64,000 bases of DNA from Mytilinidion resinicola (taxonomy: Eukaryota; Ascomycota; Dothideomycetes; Mytilinidiales; Mytilinidiaceae). Below, in pieces: positions 13,055 to 25,291 of the stretch. Numbering within the stretch: position 1 is the stretch's first letter; each line of letters opens with the position of its first letter. The notes under the pieces were generated by a model. That model saw nothing but the letters and a program-made list of their open reading frames with translations, was not told the DNA's origin and did no database searches. Made by a program: the position numbers and the translations under genes. Location: the NCBI RefSeq assembly GCF_010093595.1, contig NW_022985444.1, positions 1,420,444-1,484,443 of the forward strand, written 5' to 3'.

Positions 13055-13677
13055 GAGCTAGCTGTCTACTCAACTTTCATAGGAATTCCGGGGCACGGCG
13101 CAGACGGAATGGAGTTACCGGCCAAGGGACTCCACAAGGCTTGGACTCCGATGGAGGCGAAAAGCAACTTGTTCTCTCTTGCAAGCACCCCTTTGTCCTT
13201 GTATACTATACCACAGATCTTCACTTCGGCCGACTGGGAGCTCTCTTGGCTGTTTTCTTCAGATGACTCTTTGGCTTGGAGTCTAGGGCTTCTTCGATTG
13301 ATTGGCGTTCCGAGCTTGTTGGCTTTTTGAGCGCACATCGTGGTTCGGCTGATCCACCCTCGGGCATTTGTGTTGTACGATTCTACTGGCGTGGTTCCAT
13401 CATGACAAGCTTGCAGCTCCTCCACGGGCACATTCGAGAGGGGCCGACATCGGGATAGATAAGCTTGGTTCGCCAAATGTGAGCAAAATGTCTAAACAGC
13501 ACTTCAATGCTTGTGCCGTAGACGCGTGAATGAACTTGACCAGTCAGGATTTTCGACCCGTGCCTTTCCAGGATCCAGCAGGGTTGAACTGATTTAATCC
13601 GGGTGTTCGTCGTACTCTAGAACAATTGTCCTGTTTGCTGTCGTGTCGCCTTCTTACAACGCGAATTCCAACTACTC
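13055..13677. other. Convergent intergenic region
   Basis: About 620 bp between the 3' ends of BRE1 and the NAD kinase. Open frames here lack codon signature and recognisable domains. It probably holds two 3' UTRs. Confidence 0.5.
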
Positions 13678-14994
13678 TCAAACTTCTTCTCCAAAAGGGT
13701 AATTAAACTTCAGCAACGCGTTAAGCCCGCCGACCCAGTGATCTTCCTCCTTCTCTTCCATTCCCACTACGCCACGGACGATGCTTGGTACACCACCGCA
13801 CCACTCTCCGCTTCTTCTATCCCTGATGTCTTCACCCAGCACCCGCACCTCCATGCCAACGCCTACTCCTTTACTAATGCGCACCCCATCGACACTCACC
13901 TCCACTTCTCGCCCTCTATTCTTCTCGCTCAAGCGCAATGTGATGGGCGTGTTTGCTGGCAGCACCAGTGGACGGAACGAAAGACTCCGCGGACAGATGG
14001 GCGTCAAAAGGAGTGACGAAACGAGCGGGTGCACGATGCTGCCGCCGCTGGAGAGGGAGTAGGCCGTCGATCCCGTGGGGGAGGATATAATCATGCCATC
14101 CGCGACGGCTTCTGTCAGGAATCGCCCACCAACAAAGACATCGATTATTTTCAAATGAGGGGAGGAGCCGCGGTGTACGATCACTTCATTTAGGGCATAT
14201 GTATCGCCAGCAGCAGGGTCAGAGCTATTCAGGCGTTTGCCCGAGGGAGAAAATACGGAGATGCGGAGGCGATTGCGGAGGAGGATGCGGGCGGGACGGG
14301 CAGCGCCCATGGGTTTGCCACGGATGGAGGCGTATGTAGGGGAGGCCTTGGGGTCTTCTGAGTCCGTGGCTTCGGATTGGTCTTTTTGATCGATGCTGGC
14401 ATATGCATCGTGAGCGCCGGACATGTAGACTTCGCGGAAGGCGCGCTTATATTCCTTGAACTTCCATTCCCCAAGGAAGCCCAGCGTGCCCATCCCGAAG
14501 GAAAGAATCGGCGGGACACGGGGCGTGTGCGCGAAAAGGGAGGAGGCGTGTAGCACCGTACCGTCACCGCCTAAGGTGGAGACGAGGTCGGTCTTGTCGG
14601 ATAGTATGGTCGGAGTGGGCGCATCGTGGAGGGTGGGCGTCGAGGTGGTGTACACGGGGAAGCCGAGCTTCGAGTGAACTTCTTCGGCGGCGTGCGGCTC
14701 GAGGATGAGGTTCATAGACGGGTATGTAGAGTGTATGTGCTGGGCGTATTCGATCAGGGACTCGGTGATCTCAGGGGTATTGTTCTTCTTGGTCAGGAGG
14801 ACGTTGCGCGGTGGTGACGGCCATTGCAGGCACAGCAGGTCGTTCTGCCGTGTTTCGGTGTACTTTGGATTCATTCGGGCGGGCAGCTCAGATATGTTTC
14901 TTATCACTCTTCGCGAACTGCTGTGTGAGAAGGACCTCCGCCAGGGGAGCACGCGACAAGGCACGAAGTACTTCATGGTGTATGCGACTATCAC
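13678..14994 (-). CDS. POS5: Mitochondrial NAD(H) kinase, Pos5-like
   Basis: Phosphorylates NAD+ or NADH with ATP to make NADP(H). The single exon of 438 residues has the NAD-kinase core: LGGDGTVLHAS (GGDGT at about 142-146), FGMGTLGFLG, the NEVIVHRGSS motif, and DGMIISSPTGSTAYS, which forms the substrate site. The first 35 residues are rich in Arg, Ser and hydrophobics with no acidic residue, a plausible mitochondrial presequence, which is why I favour the Pos5 type over cytosolic Utr1. A second ATG six codons in (MKYFVPC) is an equally good start. A Ser/Asp-rich insertion near 205-225 is probably a surface loop. It is convergent with BRE1 and divergent from the acyltransferase. Confidence 0.9.
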   Translation of the reverse strand: MIVAYTMKYFVPCRVLPWRRSFSHSSSRRVIRNISELPARMNPKYTETRQNDLLCLQWPSPPRNVLLTKKNNTPEITESLIEYAQHIHSTYPSMNLILEPHAAEEVHSKLGFPVYTTSTPTLHDAPTPTILSDKTDLVSTLGGDGTVLHASSLFAHTPRVPPILSFGMGTLGFLGEWKFKEYKRAFREVYMSGAHDAYASIDQKDQSEATDSEDPKASPTYASIRGKPMGAARPARILLRNRLRISVFSPSGKRLNSSDPAAGDTYALNEVIVHRGSSPHLKIIDVFVGGRFLTEAVADGMIISSPTGSTAYSLSSGGSIVHPLVSSLLLTPICPRSLSFRPLVLPANTPITLRLSEKNRGREVEVSVDGVRISKGVGVGMEVRVLGEDIRDRRSGEWCGGVPSIVRGVVGMEEKEEDHWVGGLNALLKFNYPFGEEV

Positions 14995-15804
14995 CCTGCT
15001 GCTTGGAAATGTTCAAATGGCGGACCAAAGATGAAAAAGCAAAAACACACGAGATGCTGGCCGACGTGAAGATTGCTCTCCAGTAACTACCTGCGGTTAG
15101 ATAGGCATGTCGCGATAGCCTCTGACGGGTGTATGAAGATTAGGTAGACTTTTTGAGTTGACGTCTGTCGCGGTGCTGGCCCAAGCTCCCCTTGACGAAT
15201 CGCCGTGCTGGTGTTCTAAAAATCAAGCATTTTAGTCGCTCCCGGCACATGAAGCTGCTGCCGCGGTCAAACGCAGGCACAGGGTCGGTGCAAGAGGTCA
15301 TATCGGACGCCAGAGCTCCAGTCAGTCCGCGTGACGTGGTCTGAGGTGTTGCGCCGCGTCTTGCAGCATGTTTCGGTTTATGTCCCAGGAAAGCAATTCA
15401 CCGACCTGTTGTCGTCGTGCCGCGTCTCTTAAAGGGCCCGCCGCTCTCCTCCGGCGACACCACCCCGCGTCTCCGCGCATGTGTTCTTCTGCCTGGCGAG
15501 CTCGTCCACCGCAAGCACGACCAAGCCTTGGAACCAGCCCTCATTGCGAGCTTCCTCCCGCAGCATGATCGAAATTCACGACTTCAGACACCTATCCTCT
15601 TCCCCGCTCTGACTTCATCCTAGCACGCGTGCTGAGCCTGGGGCACTTGACTCAGCCCGCCTCCGCGGCTTATTCTCTCCAAAGCTGGCTCCAGAGCTGC
15701 CACGCGATCTCGATCCTACCACCACCTCGACGGTCACCTATATCCTAACCTTAGACCGCCTTTCCAACGCCCTCCTTCGCATTCCTACCCTCTTATAACC
15801 TACC
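14995..15804. promoter_or_regulatory. Divergent promoter region, NAD kinase / acyltransferase
   Basis: About 810 bp between opposite start codons. The right 200 bp is pyrimidine- and C-rich leading into TACCATGGCG at the acyltransferase start, a good Kozak context. No TATA box is evident, and short open frames here are not supported. Confidence 0.4.
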
Positions 15805-17251
15805 ATGGCGACCAACGACCTAAGACAGAGATACCCCGCCGCTTCCGTGACGCCCAAGGCAGAGAACGGCGCCGCAACGAACGGCACCGCAGAGAAGATC
15901 AAGAGTGGCGAGCTGCACCCTGGAGGAGCCATCAAACATGGCACATATAAACAGGCGCTACGTATGGCGTTGTTTGCAGCGTACTTCAACGGATGCTGCG
16001 TCTGGTGCGTGATCTTGAGCTAACGTCGTCCAGCACGCTAATGCCAGGGCTCAGCATTCTTGTCTCTCAGCTCCTTGGAGCTCCCCTTTATTTCTACGAT
16101 AGAGATCTATACTACGCCTGGATGGCCATGACCAAGCAGCACTTTGGCCTGGTCATCACCACCATGACCCAGTGGTGGAGTCCTACGACTGTGCGAATAA
16201 GCGGAGACAAAAGCGTGCGAGGACAGCTGCGCCAGACCGCGGATGGCCGGATAGAGTGTGACTTCCCAGAGCGCATAGTCCTCATCGCAAACCACCAGGT
16301 TCGGCGGCTCGCTTGTCTCGTTGAAGTCATCGGTCTAACTGAATCAGATATATACTGACTGGCTATACTTGTGGTGGATAGCCTACACCGCTAAAATGCA
16401 CGGACACATCTACATTATTCTTAAAGAGTCCATCAAGTGGATCCCCGTGATTGGGCAGGGCATGATGTTCTACGGATTCATATTTCTGACGCGGAAATGG
16501 TCAACAGATAAGCCACGGTTCAAGCACCGCTTGCAGAAGCTCAATAGCAAGCACGGTGGCATGCTCTCCGGGAGCCAGGAGCTCGATCCCATGTGGCTGC
16601 TCATCTTTCCTGAGGGCACTAATCTGTCAAACAACGGTAGAAACTCGAGCGCTAAATGGGCAGAAAAGAATGGAATCCCTGACCTACAACATGCCCTATT
16701 ACCCCGCAGTACGGGGCTACTGTTTTGTCTCCGAGAGATGAGGAACACGGTAGACTGGGTGTATGACTGTACGGTGACATACGAGGGCGTTCCGTAAGCT
16801 ACGCGCATTCAATTCAGACTTTCGGCAGTAGCGTTAATGCAGCCACAGTCGCGGTCAATTCGGACAAGATATTTTTACCCTCCGCTCAACGTACTTCCAA
16901 GGTCGGCCTCCAAAGTCGGTTAATATGCATTGGCGACGGTTCGCCACATCCTCGATCCCCATGGATGACACTAAAGAATTCGAGAAGTGGGTCCTGCAGC
17001 GTTGGATTGAAAAGGATCAGCTCTTGGAACACTTCGTCCAGACCGGCCGCTTCCCCGCCGACGACGAAGCTGGGCCATCCCCGGATGGTACCAAGGAAGT
17101 CAAGGGTGCCGGACATATCGAGACAGAGGTCCGAACAGCAAATCCCTTGGAATTTCTACAGATATTCCTTCCTGGTGCGGCTCTACTCTTGGTAATAAAC
17201 GTGCTTGGAAAGATATGGCGAATGTTCGTTCGCGGAATCTTCGGGAGCTAG
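15805..17251 (+). CDS. Lysophospholipid acyltransferase (AGPAT/PlsC family, Cst26-like)
   Basis: Transfers an acyl chain from acyl-CoA to a lysophospholipid at the ER or lipid-droplet membrane. Four exons: 15805-16004, 16055-16298, 16348-16793 and 16849-17251, giving 430 residues. PlsC motif I is split by intron 2 and reads NHQIYTDWLYLWW, with His147 and Asp152 in the NHX4D catalytic box. Motif III FPEGT lies at 235-239. Hydrophobic segments near 52-80 and at the C-terminus (FLPGAALLLVINVLG) are probable membrane anchors. A conserved tail (PRGQFGQDIFTLRS, SVNMHWRRF) matches the LCLAT/Cst26 branch rather than classical Slc1. Exact lysolipid specificity cannot be read from sequence; Cst26/Psi1 acts on lysophosphatidylinositol. 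The first intron is short and its acceptor was chosen to keep frame. Confidence 0.85.
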
Positions 17252-18888
17252 CACTATCAAGACATACGGCAGGCTGGTTTGGACCTAGGTAGAAAGCGTA
17301 GAGGCAGCATACAAGGGCATGCTCTGGTTAGTGGCATCGCTCAGGTATCGGTTTTTTTATCATTCAATGCGTTTTGTGATGTGGCTGCATTATACCCGAG
17401 CTGCACCTGATATTCCTCTGTTATGACAGTACACTTTCTCACTGTAGAGTTGTGTACACAACCGAGAAGCGTGGGCTATCGCAGATTTTGAACATATTGT
17501 AAGGCACCATGAGTAGTGGCGAAAGATGGTGCACAAATCTGTGACGAGGCGTATACGGAGAAAACAAAAGCAGGGCCTACGGACTTTACTGCAAATTGAG
17601 CCTACAGTTCTACGTCTATAAACGGCGTGTTCTACTATTTGACAAGCAGATTCGGTCAGCTAGTGGAGACTCACTACCTCATATAGAATAGACACTTGGA
17701 AGTCACGGGCGAAGTATCAGTGAGTCAGGATATGGGGACTATCCCCACCAGTACCTCAGTGCGCAATTTATCGTCGATACTGTAATTTTGTAATTTTGTT
17801 ACAGTCACCCCCAAGCAAAACTCTTACGAAGTAGCTTACAGATCTGAGCATTTCACGCTAAACCCCTCATCCGATGACTCAATATTCAGATTTTGGCTAG
17901 CGATGACCGCATTAGATCTCAAGATCTCAAGATCTCCGGCTATCTGGACCACTGAAGAACTTTTCTCGGTTTGGTTGTATGAATCATGCTTACACCAGGC
18001 GTCGATCAGATTCTGCGACCTATGCACTGTGGATGTCTAAACTCTGTTCCATTCCCTTTAGGAGAATGCGATGCTAACAGCTCGCCGCTAGAAGTCGGGA
18101 GTAGCATTTACATTCCGTAGGTATGCCAGCATGTGGAGGTCTGACATATGATACGGAGCCATGAAGCATCTTCCAGGTGCCAGCGCATTGTGCAAGATTG
18201 CGCATCGGCATGCGAGAGCACGGGATGACCATGTTGAGTTACAAAGGACGAGCGGTGTCCTTAGGGCTGGTCCGTCGAAATTCTACAGAGTTCCGTGAAG
18301 CGACGAATATGCGTCAAATCATGGTGTTGAGACACGCTCGGACAAATTCTCGTGCCACGGCGATGACGTCGGCTGGCTGTTGTGATTACATACTTTTCAT
18401 CGCCGGAAGGAGGGAGAGATCTTAGCGTGCAACGGGGAGCTTGTTGCCGATTTGGAAGACGCCCTTGCTGCGTAATCCATCATGCGCGGCGTTGTCTGCA
18501 GCAGCACCAACTCAGACCGGTTCAATTTGTGTCCGCACAGAGAGAACCCGCCAATTGCGAGGCATCGAGATAGCGTTAAGCTTTTCGTGTTCTCCCGCTT
18601 CCTGGCTAAATCCTTGGTGCTTGGAAACCGACGGCTGACTGTCTTCGCAACACTGCATGCTTGTGTAAATGCCAAACTCCGTGTGAGTAGCAGTAGAGGT
18701 GATTGTAAACGCCGGTAGGAGCATGTGTATATATGTCTGTCCTATCCATCATGTCTCATCATCAACATTTCAAGTCCTCCTCACACTCCTGCCTCCACTA
18801 CTCTCATCATACCTCTACACTACCCCGTTCTAAATCAGTCACATACTCTATCTCAATATTCGGTTGTTCCTCACAAACTTAACTGAAG
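17252..18888. other. Intergenic, no supported gene
   Basis: About 1.6 kb between the acyltransferase and the MFS gene. It contains short open frames without homology and, next to the MFS gene, a TATA-like box and a C/T-rich leader. No repeat or RNA gene is recognised. Confidence 0.45.
18727..18735 (+). promoter_or_regulatory. TATA-like box of the DHA1 transporter gene
   Basis: GTATATATG lies about 155 bp before the start codon and is followed by a pyrimidine-rich leader (18765-18880) ending in CAAACTTAACTGAAG before ATG. This arrangement is common in inducible fungal genes. Its function is inferred. Confidence 0.4.
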
Positions 18889-20792
18889 ATGTCCGCCCTT
18901 ATCAGGGACGCCCCCGTTGGGCAGATTATCAGATGGGTCACCAAGAAAAAAGCCCTACAGTACCCCGAAGAAATGGCCGACTTTCTGCTGCCGTCAACAT
19001 ACGCAAGATTCAGTGACGGCGCTCAACCCCTCCCCGTATCAGCACCAGAGGCTCTGCCCACCGAAGAAGTGGTTCTAGTAGAGCCCGGAACTGCTCTCAA
19101 GCTGGAGCCTAAGGCGACAAGAGAATCAGACGACGACGAGGATGACGACACAATCGACTTAGAAAAGAGGAAGACTGCAGGCACGATGACAACAAATCGC
19201 ACTGGCCTATCGCGACTCGGGACAAGGACGGCCCTTTCAACGTCTCATACTCAAGCCGATCTTGAGCAGCAATTCTCAATCGCGACTTTGGAGAGGGGAC
19301 CCATTCTTCCAATCGCGCCAGAAAGGCTAGATGACGGCACGATTCTCGTAGACTGGTACACCACGGATGATGAGGAGAACCCACAGAACTGGTCCTTTGG
19401 CAAAAAAGCTTTTGTCTCATTGCAGATATAGTAAGTTTGTGAGCTTCAAATGCCCAAAGTACAGCCTCTAACGCGAATAGTCTCTACACTCTCGCATTCT
19501 ACATGGGCTCCGCAATCTACGCTCCTAGCGAATTGGGAGTTATGGAGCGCTTCGGAGTTTCCCAGCAACAGGCCGCCCTGGGTCTGTCTATGTATGTCCT
19601 GGCATACGGTATTGGCCCCCTCGTCTTCTCGCCTATGAGCGAGATTCCCATCATCGGCCGAAATCCACCATATATGATAACTTTCGCAATATTCGTTATA
19701 TTGTGTATCCCCACGGCAGTCGTCGACAACTTTGCAGGCCTCATCATTCTTCGCTTCCTCCAAGGGTTCTTTGGCAGCCCTTCTCTGGCTACCGGCGGCG
19801 CTACACTACAGGACATGTACTCGCTCATCAAGCTACCATACGCCCTCTCGCTATGGGCTCTCGCTGCGACTTCTGGACCAGCTCTTGGTCCCATAATCAG
19901 CGGTTTCAGTGTTTCAGCGGAGAACTGGCGATGGTCCCTCTGGGAGATGGTCTGGCTCGCTGGTCCGATTTGGATTCTTCTCTTCTTCGCTCTCCCAGAG
20001 ACATCTCCTTCCAACATTCTCCTCCGCCGAGCTTCACGCCTGCGGACGCTAACAGGCAACCCGAACCTCAAGAGCCAGAGCGAGATTGATCAAGCAAACC
20101 TATCCTCTCGCGACATTGTCGTCGAGGCCCTGTGGCGACCTATGCAGCTCATGCTGTTTGACCCGGCCATTGCCTTCACGGCCGTTTATACAGCTTTGAT
20201 CTATGGCATCTATTATAGCTTCTTCGAAGCGTTCCCTCTTGTCTATAACGGCATGTATGGCTTCAATCTTGGCCAGCAGGGACTCACTTTCCTGTCCATC
20301 ACCGTTGGAGTTATAATCGCCATTGCAGCTTACTGGAGCTACATATACTACATCGTTGAGCCTGATATCCGCACCTACGGCCTAGGAGCTCCGGAACGTC
20401 GCCTCATCCCAGCGCTCTTCGTAACGTTTCTGCTGCCGATCGGCTTATTCATATTTGGCTGGACCAGCGACCCCAACATCCATTGGATCGTGTCCGTTAT
20501 TGGTATTAGCATCTTCACTATCGGTATCTTCCTCATCATCCAGTGCATCTTCTTGTACTTGCCCATCACGTACCCGCAATACGCAGCCAGCTTGTTTGCA
20601 GGCAACGATTTCATCCGGAGCACTCTCGCAGCTGGTGCTATTCATTTCTCTAGCCCGCTCTACAGGAATCTGGGCGTGGGACCCGGTGTGAGCTTAGTGG
20701 CTGGGCTGACCTGTGGGTGTGTCGTAGGAGTGTATGTGCTCTACTTCTATGGTGCCCAGTTGAGGGCAAGGAGTCGATTCTCCGCCAAATAA
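18889..20792 (+). CDS. MFS drug:H+ antiporter, DHA1 type
   Basis: Twelve-span plasma-membrane exporter of the DHA1 family (FLR1/CaMDR-like), expected to exchange protons for drugs or toxic metabolites. Exon 1 is 18889-19430, the intron 19431-19480 and exon 2 19481-20792, giving 617 residues; joining gives LQIYLYTLAFYMGSAIYAPS across TM1. A roughly 170-residue cytosolic N-terminus precedes the first span and contains an acidic Asp/Glu cluster and DWYTTDDEENPQNWSFGKK, the usual lead-in of fungal DHA1 proteins. The loop between TM2 and TM3 reads FSPMSEIPIIGRNPPYM, the DHA1 form of MFS motif A. TM5 has the motif-C-like stretch TSGPALGPIISGF. Substrate is unknown, and no biosynthetic genes are adjacent. 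Confidence 0.9.
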
Positions 20793-21330
20793 GTATTCAT
20801 TGCGAGAGTTTACGAAGACCAAGAGATCTGTCTGAGGGATAAATGAACCTTTTAAGGATCTTAGCGGGTGGGATATCAGCATTGGAACTGCGTTTAGCGA
20901 GGCGTTTGAGGGTTTTTGGGTTATGGATTTACATAGTATTAATATGCAACATGCTTCCTAACACTATTTCGCTGCCACCGTGTAAGAAATGGTTTTATTT
21001 GAACTGACACTATCCTCAAAAGGCTATATACCATTTGGTAAACTCCGCTGTGGGACTTGTGATCAACACAGAGGGGGTGGGGCCACGCGCCAACTCCGAC
21101 GTCGTCAAAGGCACTTCAACAGCAGGCATCCAGCCACGTGCCAACGTAAGCACATCTTTATCCAGCTCGTCCACTGCCTCTCATCTGTAAACTTCACGGA
21201 CGCATCAACCGCCCTAAGGTAGTGAGGGCCTTCAGTGACCTGAGCTCTGCTATCTTCATTCAACAAACCTGCTTTGTCACGACTCCATCGTTCCTTGGAG
21301 GTATCCCGACTTGGCTCTTGTTATCTCGAG
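20793..21330. other. Intergenic, promoter of SGNH hydrolase
   Basis: About 540 bp between two genes on the + strand. It probably holds the MFS 3' UTR and the hydrolase promoter. No repeat or RNA gene is seen. Confidence 0.4.
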
Positions 21331-22686
21331 ATGTTCTTCTCCCAGTTCCGTCTATGTCATGTCGTCGCTCTAGTTCTAGCGACGTCGTGCAATGTAACAT
21401 GGGCGAAGGAGCAAGTTCCTCTGAACACAAAACACAACTCACCCCAACCTCTTCGACAGTACTCCTGGGTCCGCAGCTTTGCTTCTATTGGAGATTCTTA
21501 CGCAGCAGGCCTGGGTGCCGGTAACCGTATCGACTGGTCCTGCTCTCGCTATGATCATTCGTACCCTTCGCTCTTGAATTCGAACGGCTTCCTCGGAGAA
21601 AATCCGAATCGAACTCATCAGTATCTCGCCTGCTCGGGGGCTACCTCCGAAGAGGTCTTGGTAAAGCAGGCATCAGCCCTTGACGACGACCTGGACGTCA
21701 TTACGGTCTCTGCAGGTGGCAATGACGTCGGCCTGAGCATTATCATGAACCAGTGCATTTACCAATTCTTCATGTCGAAGACCGACGCCTGCGAAGACGC
21801 TCTAAACGAAACATGGTCGAAGATCGAGAACGACTTGTCCGGCAACCTCACTGCGCTCTTGGACGTGCTGAAACCTAAATTAAACAAGGGCCACGGCAAG
21901 ATCTACTACACTGGATATGCCAGATTCTTTGCCACCGACGATGAAATCTGCGATAATGTCACTTGGGCTGTTTGGAGCTACGAAAGCCAATCCGCCAAGC
22001 AATTTCTAACCCTAGAGCGCCGCAAGATCATGAACGATATGGTCCAGGCAGTGAACAAGAAGATCGAGGAGGCCGTCCATAAAGCCGGTGATCAGGTCAT
22101 ATTCGTTGATTACGATAGCTTTGTGGCAGAGAACAAGGGTCGATTCTGCGAAGCTGGAGTCATAGAACCAGACCCGAACCGCAATGGTCTGTGTTTCTAC
22201 GAGTGGAAGACAGTTGACACAGGTATATATTCTTACTAAATAATTCGTTCTGCCTTTTACTGGTAGATGCTAATCTATGGAATTCAGGCGATAACAGCAC
22301 AGCGCTACATCACGCTGGAGACGACGTTCCAAAGGGGTCCTTCGAGGTGAGAAAGCCGTGGTCTTTGCGTTGCTGGAGCATCTCAGCTAACATGCATGTT
22401 GCAGAGTGACATTGTCGAGTGGACGAACAAAACGTTACAAGAGCATCCGGATTGGAAATTTGGTCCAGACGAGGAAGTCGAACTCGATGCGGATAAAAAG
22501 GGAGGAAGACAAGTGATAGGAGATACCGTCAGCTGGCTCCTTCCGGATTTCTGGAAACGCGTATTCCATCTTCGACCAGCCGGGCATCTGCTCATTGCTC
22601 ACCTTCTGATGAGCAAGCTAGCGGAGACTGCGTCGAAGATCTCAGCGTCAGAGACAGTTGAAGGCTACGCTTCTAGAGATGACTGA
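21331..22686 (+). CDS. Secreted SGNH/GDSL-type hydrolase (lipase/esterase)
   Basis: Predicted extracellular serine esterase of the SGNH superfamily. Exons 21331-22222, 22288-22346 and 22405-22686 join in frame to 410 residues. The ATG at 21331 gives an ideal signal peptide (MFFSQFRLCHVVALVLATSC, cut near Ala25). Block I is FASIGDSYAAGLGAG (nucleophile Ser56), block III is SAGGNDVGLS with Gly-x-Asn-Asp, and the C-terminal block reads FHLRPAGHLLIAHLL, with the catalytic His in a variant of the usual FHPxxxGH. The CSGATSEEV motif after block I is common in fungal members. Several N-glycosylation sequons (NRT, NET, NLT, NVT, NST, NKT) and paired cysteines fit secretion. The natural substrate is unknown. 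Confidence 0.87.
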
Positions 22687-23304
22687 GCTATCGTGACCCA
22701 AGATTTCGCTCAAAATGTCTCATTGCTCCGAGAGAAAGATTGATTCGGACTAACTTCGAACGCTTCCATGTTTCTAGGCTGCATCTTCAACAAACTCCCT
22801 GCGGCATAGAATGTGGTCGAGTACCAGACGCACGCAGCTCAGCTTTAGAGGACTAGGACTCACCAACGAATGAGTGCTGAAGTGCTATCTAGGCTGCTCG
22901 TGTTCTCCGACCATTCATTGCAGGTTTTTTGGCTACGGAACACCACGGGAACTGAACCCGTCCCGCATGACATCTACAGCAATTCCAAACACCAGGGGTA
23001 TCTCAGCGGTCGCGTTATTGCCCTGACATCCAGATTGAACATGTATCTGTTCGAAAACTTCTAGTCGCGAATTCTGCTTATACGACAGAGCGCTCTATCC
23101 GTACCAATGACGAGAACAACGGTGACATATCCAAGCGAAAAGCAGAGCAGGCGAGCGCTCAAAAGGATGCATGCAGCGATGACAAGCTCGATCCCTTTCG
23201 AGAGTGGTACGGAAGGAGGCAGGTGTGAGGCCTATTGGGAAGGCGATAGATTTAGAGTTTACTGGGTTTTCTTGGGTCTCTACCCCAGATTTCTATAGGA
23301 AGTA
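22687..23304. other. Intergenic up to the Tc1 element
   Basis: About 620 bp from the SGNH hydrolase stop to the TA dinucleotide flanking the transposon. No convincing gene is seen. Confidence 0.45.
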
Positions 23305-23341
23305 CAGAGGTTCTCTTCAAAAGTTTCTGCCGCGCTAAAAA
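23305..23341 (+). repeat. Left terminal inverted repeat of the Tc1 element
   Basis: Starts CAGAGGTTCTCTTCAAAAG and pairs with the right end as reverse complement with two transitions (A/G at position 2, T/C at position 10). Confidence 0.9.
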
Positions 23342-23348
23342 ATGTGGC

Positions 23349-25124
23349 TTAAGCCTCAATACGCCACCAAACGCCACCAGCTCGGCACACAACTATGTAG
23401 CTACTTGATAACCTCTCCTGCCCCCTCCGAGACTCGTATATTTGGTGTAGCTCCACCAGTTTAATGAGTCTGGTTCGCTGCTGCCCTAGTAGCTGAGCGC
23501 GTACGGCGCGGCGCGCCAGGTAGGCTATATGGCAGCTCCGTTTGTGCAGCCAACGGGTCATTTTCTGCAGATATGAACCTGACCGTACGAGCATTCGTTT
23601 TCGAGATTTTGGCAGGGTTTTGCTCTGTTTTTGATCCCCTGCTAGTCTTGAAGATGTCAGGGCCACTAGGCGCTCTGCCTCTGCGCGCTCCTTGTGTTTC
23701 TTCTTCCTTGATGCAGCCTCTGGTGATTGCTCAGCGTCCTTAGTGCCCTTATTGTTATCAACATCTACCCAGTTGTTGTTGTCGTCGTCGTTGTCGTTGT
23801 CGTTGTTGTCGTTGTTGTTGTCATTGTTAACATCTGCCCAGTTGTCTGGGCGCTTCAAATGGCGAGTCTTCTCCATAGCGCCCTCTCTATACTTATTGCC
23901 CCCCTCAAGCCTAATTATCTCTTGGATATGTCGTGGAATCCGTTGAATCCAGGCCTGGCAGCGCTATTGCTCCATATCCTTCCAGCTCTGCCGCCACCGC
24001 TTATCTCCTTGTGCCCTAGACTTTGGCGCGCCCTTCTTTGTAGTTGTGCGCTTAAGGTAAGGCCAGGCAGGCTCTATCGCGTTGAGATCTGGGGAATTTG
24101 CAACCCAGAGAAGTTGTTGGACCTTAGCAGCGGCGTAGACAGTTGTTTGGTGATGATGTACGTGCGCAGGAGCACGATCTTCCTGTACAATTGTACCCTG
24201 CCGATCGCGCGCGCAGTGCTGGGCAAATGGGATAAGCTTCTTCTCTAAGATCTCCTTCTTGTAGCGATACCAATCAACGCCTGTTCCACTGCCTCTTGTA
24301 AGCTTTCCAGTATCCTGTGTAAACTGCCACTTCGGCTTCCTGCCTGGGCGGTTGCGTGTTGCCCCAAGGCGCGATAGAGGATTCTCTAGCTCCCACTCTG
24401 CCCGTGCAATAGGCTCAATAGTTTTGTTAAGCTCGGCGAGATCTTTGTCTACTGCAGCGCGTTCAGCCTTTATTTCTGGGTGCCAGATATGGCAAGGGCC
24501 CTTGCGATTATAAGAGAAGCAGCCCCAGAATATAAACTCTGAGTATCCTTTCCAGCGTTCTCGTATAATTGTGCGCAAGAACTGTTCGTTTAACCGACGC
24601 CAGATACAATATCCTCCACGGCGCTGGCCAACTACAAAGGCCGTCTCGTTGCTCCAGATAACATTCTTCCAGTCCTTAAGAGTCCAGTGTTGATAGTCAA
24701 GGCACCACTGTAATCGTTCCTGCTTCATCCACTTCTGTAGCCCAGGTTTCCGTGTAGGTTTTGTCTTCCGCATGTTAAGGTGGCGGCGAAGAATGCGCCA
24801 TGCAGTCGTGGCTGAGATTCCCACCTCTTCTGCAAGCTGGTAAGTATTTAATTCCCTTCCAGCTCTGCTCTTAGTAATTAACTTCTCCATCTTTGCAATC
24901 TTCCTTGGGGTTTGTACAGTCGGCCGGCCAGAGCGAGGTGCATCTTGCACGTATATGTCAAGAACTTTAAGCGATTGTTGGGGGTTCCAGCCGCGATCTA
25001 TGGCCCTCTTCCAAACGTCCCGAATCGTGCGCTCTGACATGCCAGTGATGGCAGTAATTTGGTCAGAAGGAACATTCATAGCCTTAAGCGTAAGGGCTTG
25101 CGCCCTTGTAGCATTGTCGTACAT
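23349..25124 (-). pseudogene. Tc1-like transposase with internal stop and altered catalytic residue
   Basis: DDE transposase of about 591 codons in one frame, interrupted by a TAG at 23964-23966 that splits it into a 386-residue N-terminal part and a C-terminal part with continued coding (Asn/Asp-rich stretch, then a basic tail). An N-terminal tandem HTH (ERTIRDVWKRA; GISATTAWRILRRHLNM) is followed by the catalytic core. The first acidic position reads IWSNETAF, Asn where the family has Asp. The second is IVQEDRAPAH and the third SPDLNAIEPAWPYLKR, consistent with a Tc1-type DDE spacing. The TAG follows CAA and is explained by CAG to TAG, a C-to-T change in CpA context. Loss of one catalytic Asp plus the stop makes it inactive. 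Confidence 0.88.
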
Positions 25125-25291
25125 AGTTTATTGGCACAGTGGTGGACGAGAATCAAATCAGAAAGTGGAGTGTACAGGTGATGGAGGGGTTTCTTGGCAT
25201 TGACGTGGCGGATTTTCGTTGGCGCTAGGCCCGTATAGGAAGGGGCTAGACGGTTTGTGGCGTAGGCTAACGTCTAGCGTGCGCCATGGCG

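Noticed and set aside
13066..13476. 136-codon minus-strand frame between BRE1 and the NAD kinase
   Set aside because: No recognisable domain, and it starts in another gene's 3' flank; insufficient support.
18889..22686. Secondary-metabolite gene cluster around the DHA1 transporter
   Set aside because: The transporter is near a secreted hydrolase, but no PKS, NRPS, terpene synthase, P450 or pathway regulator adjoins it.
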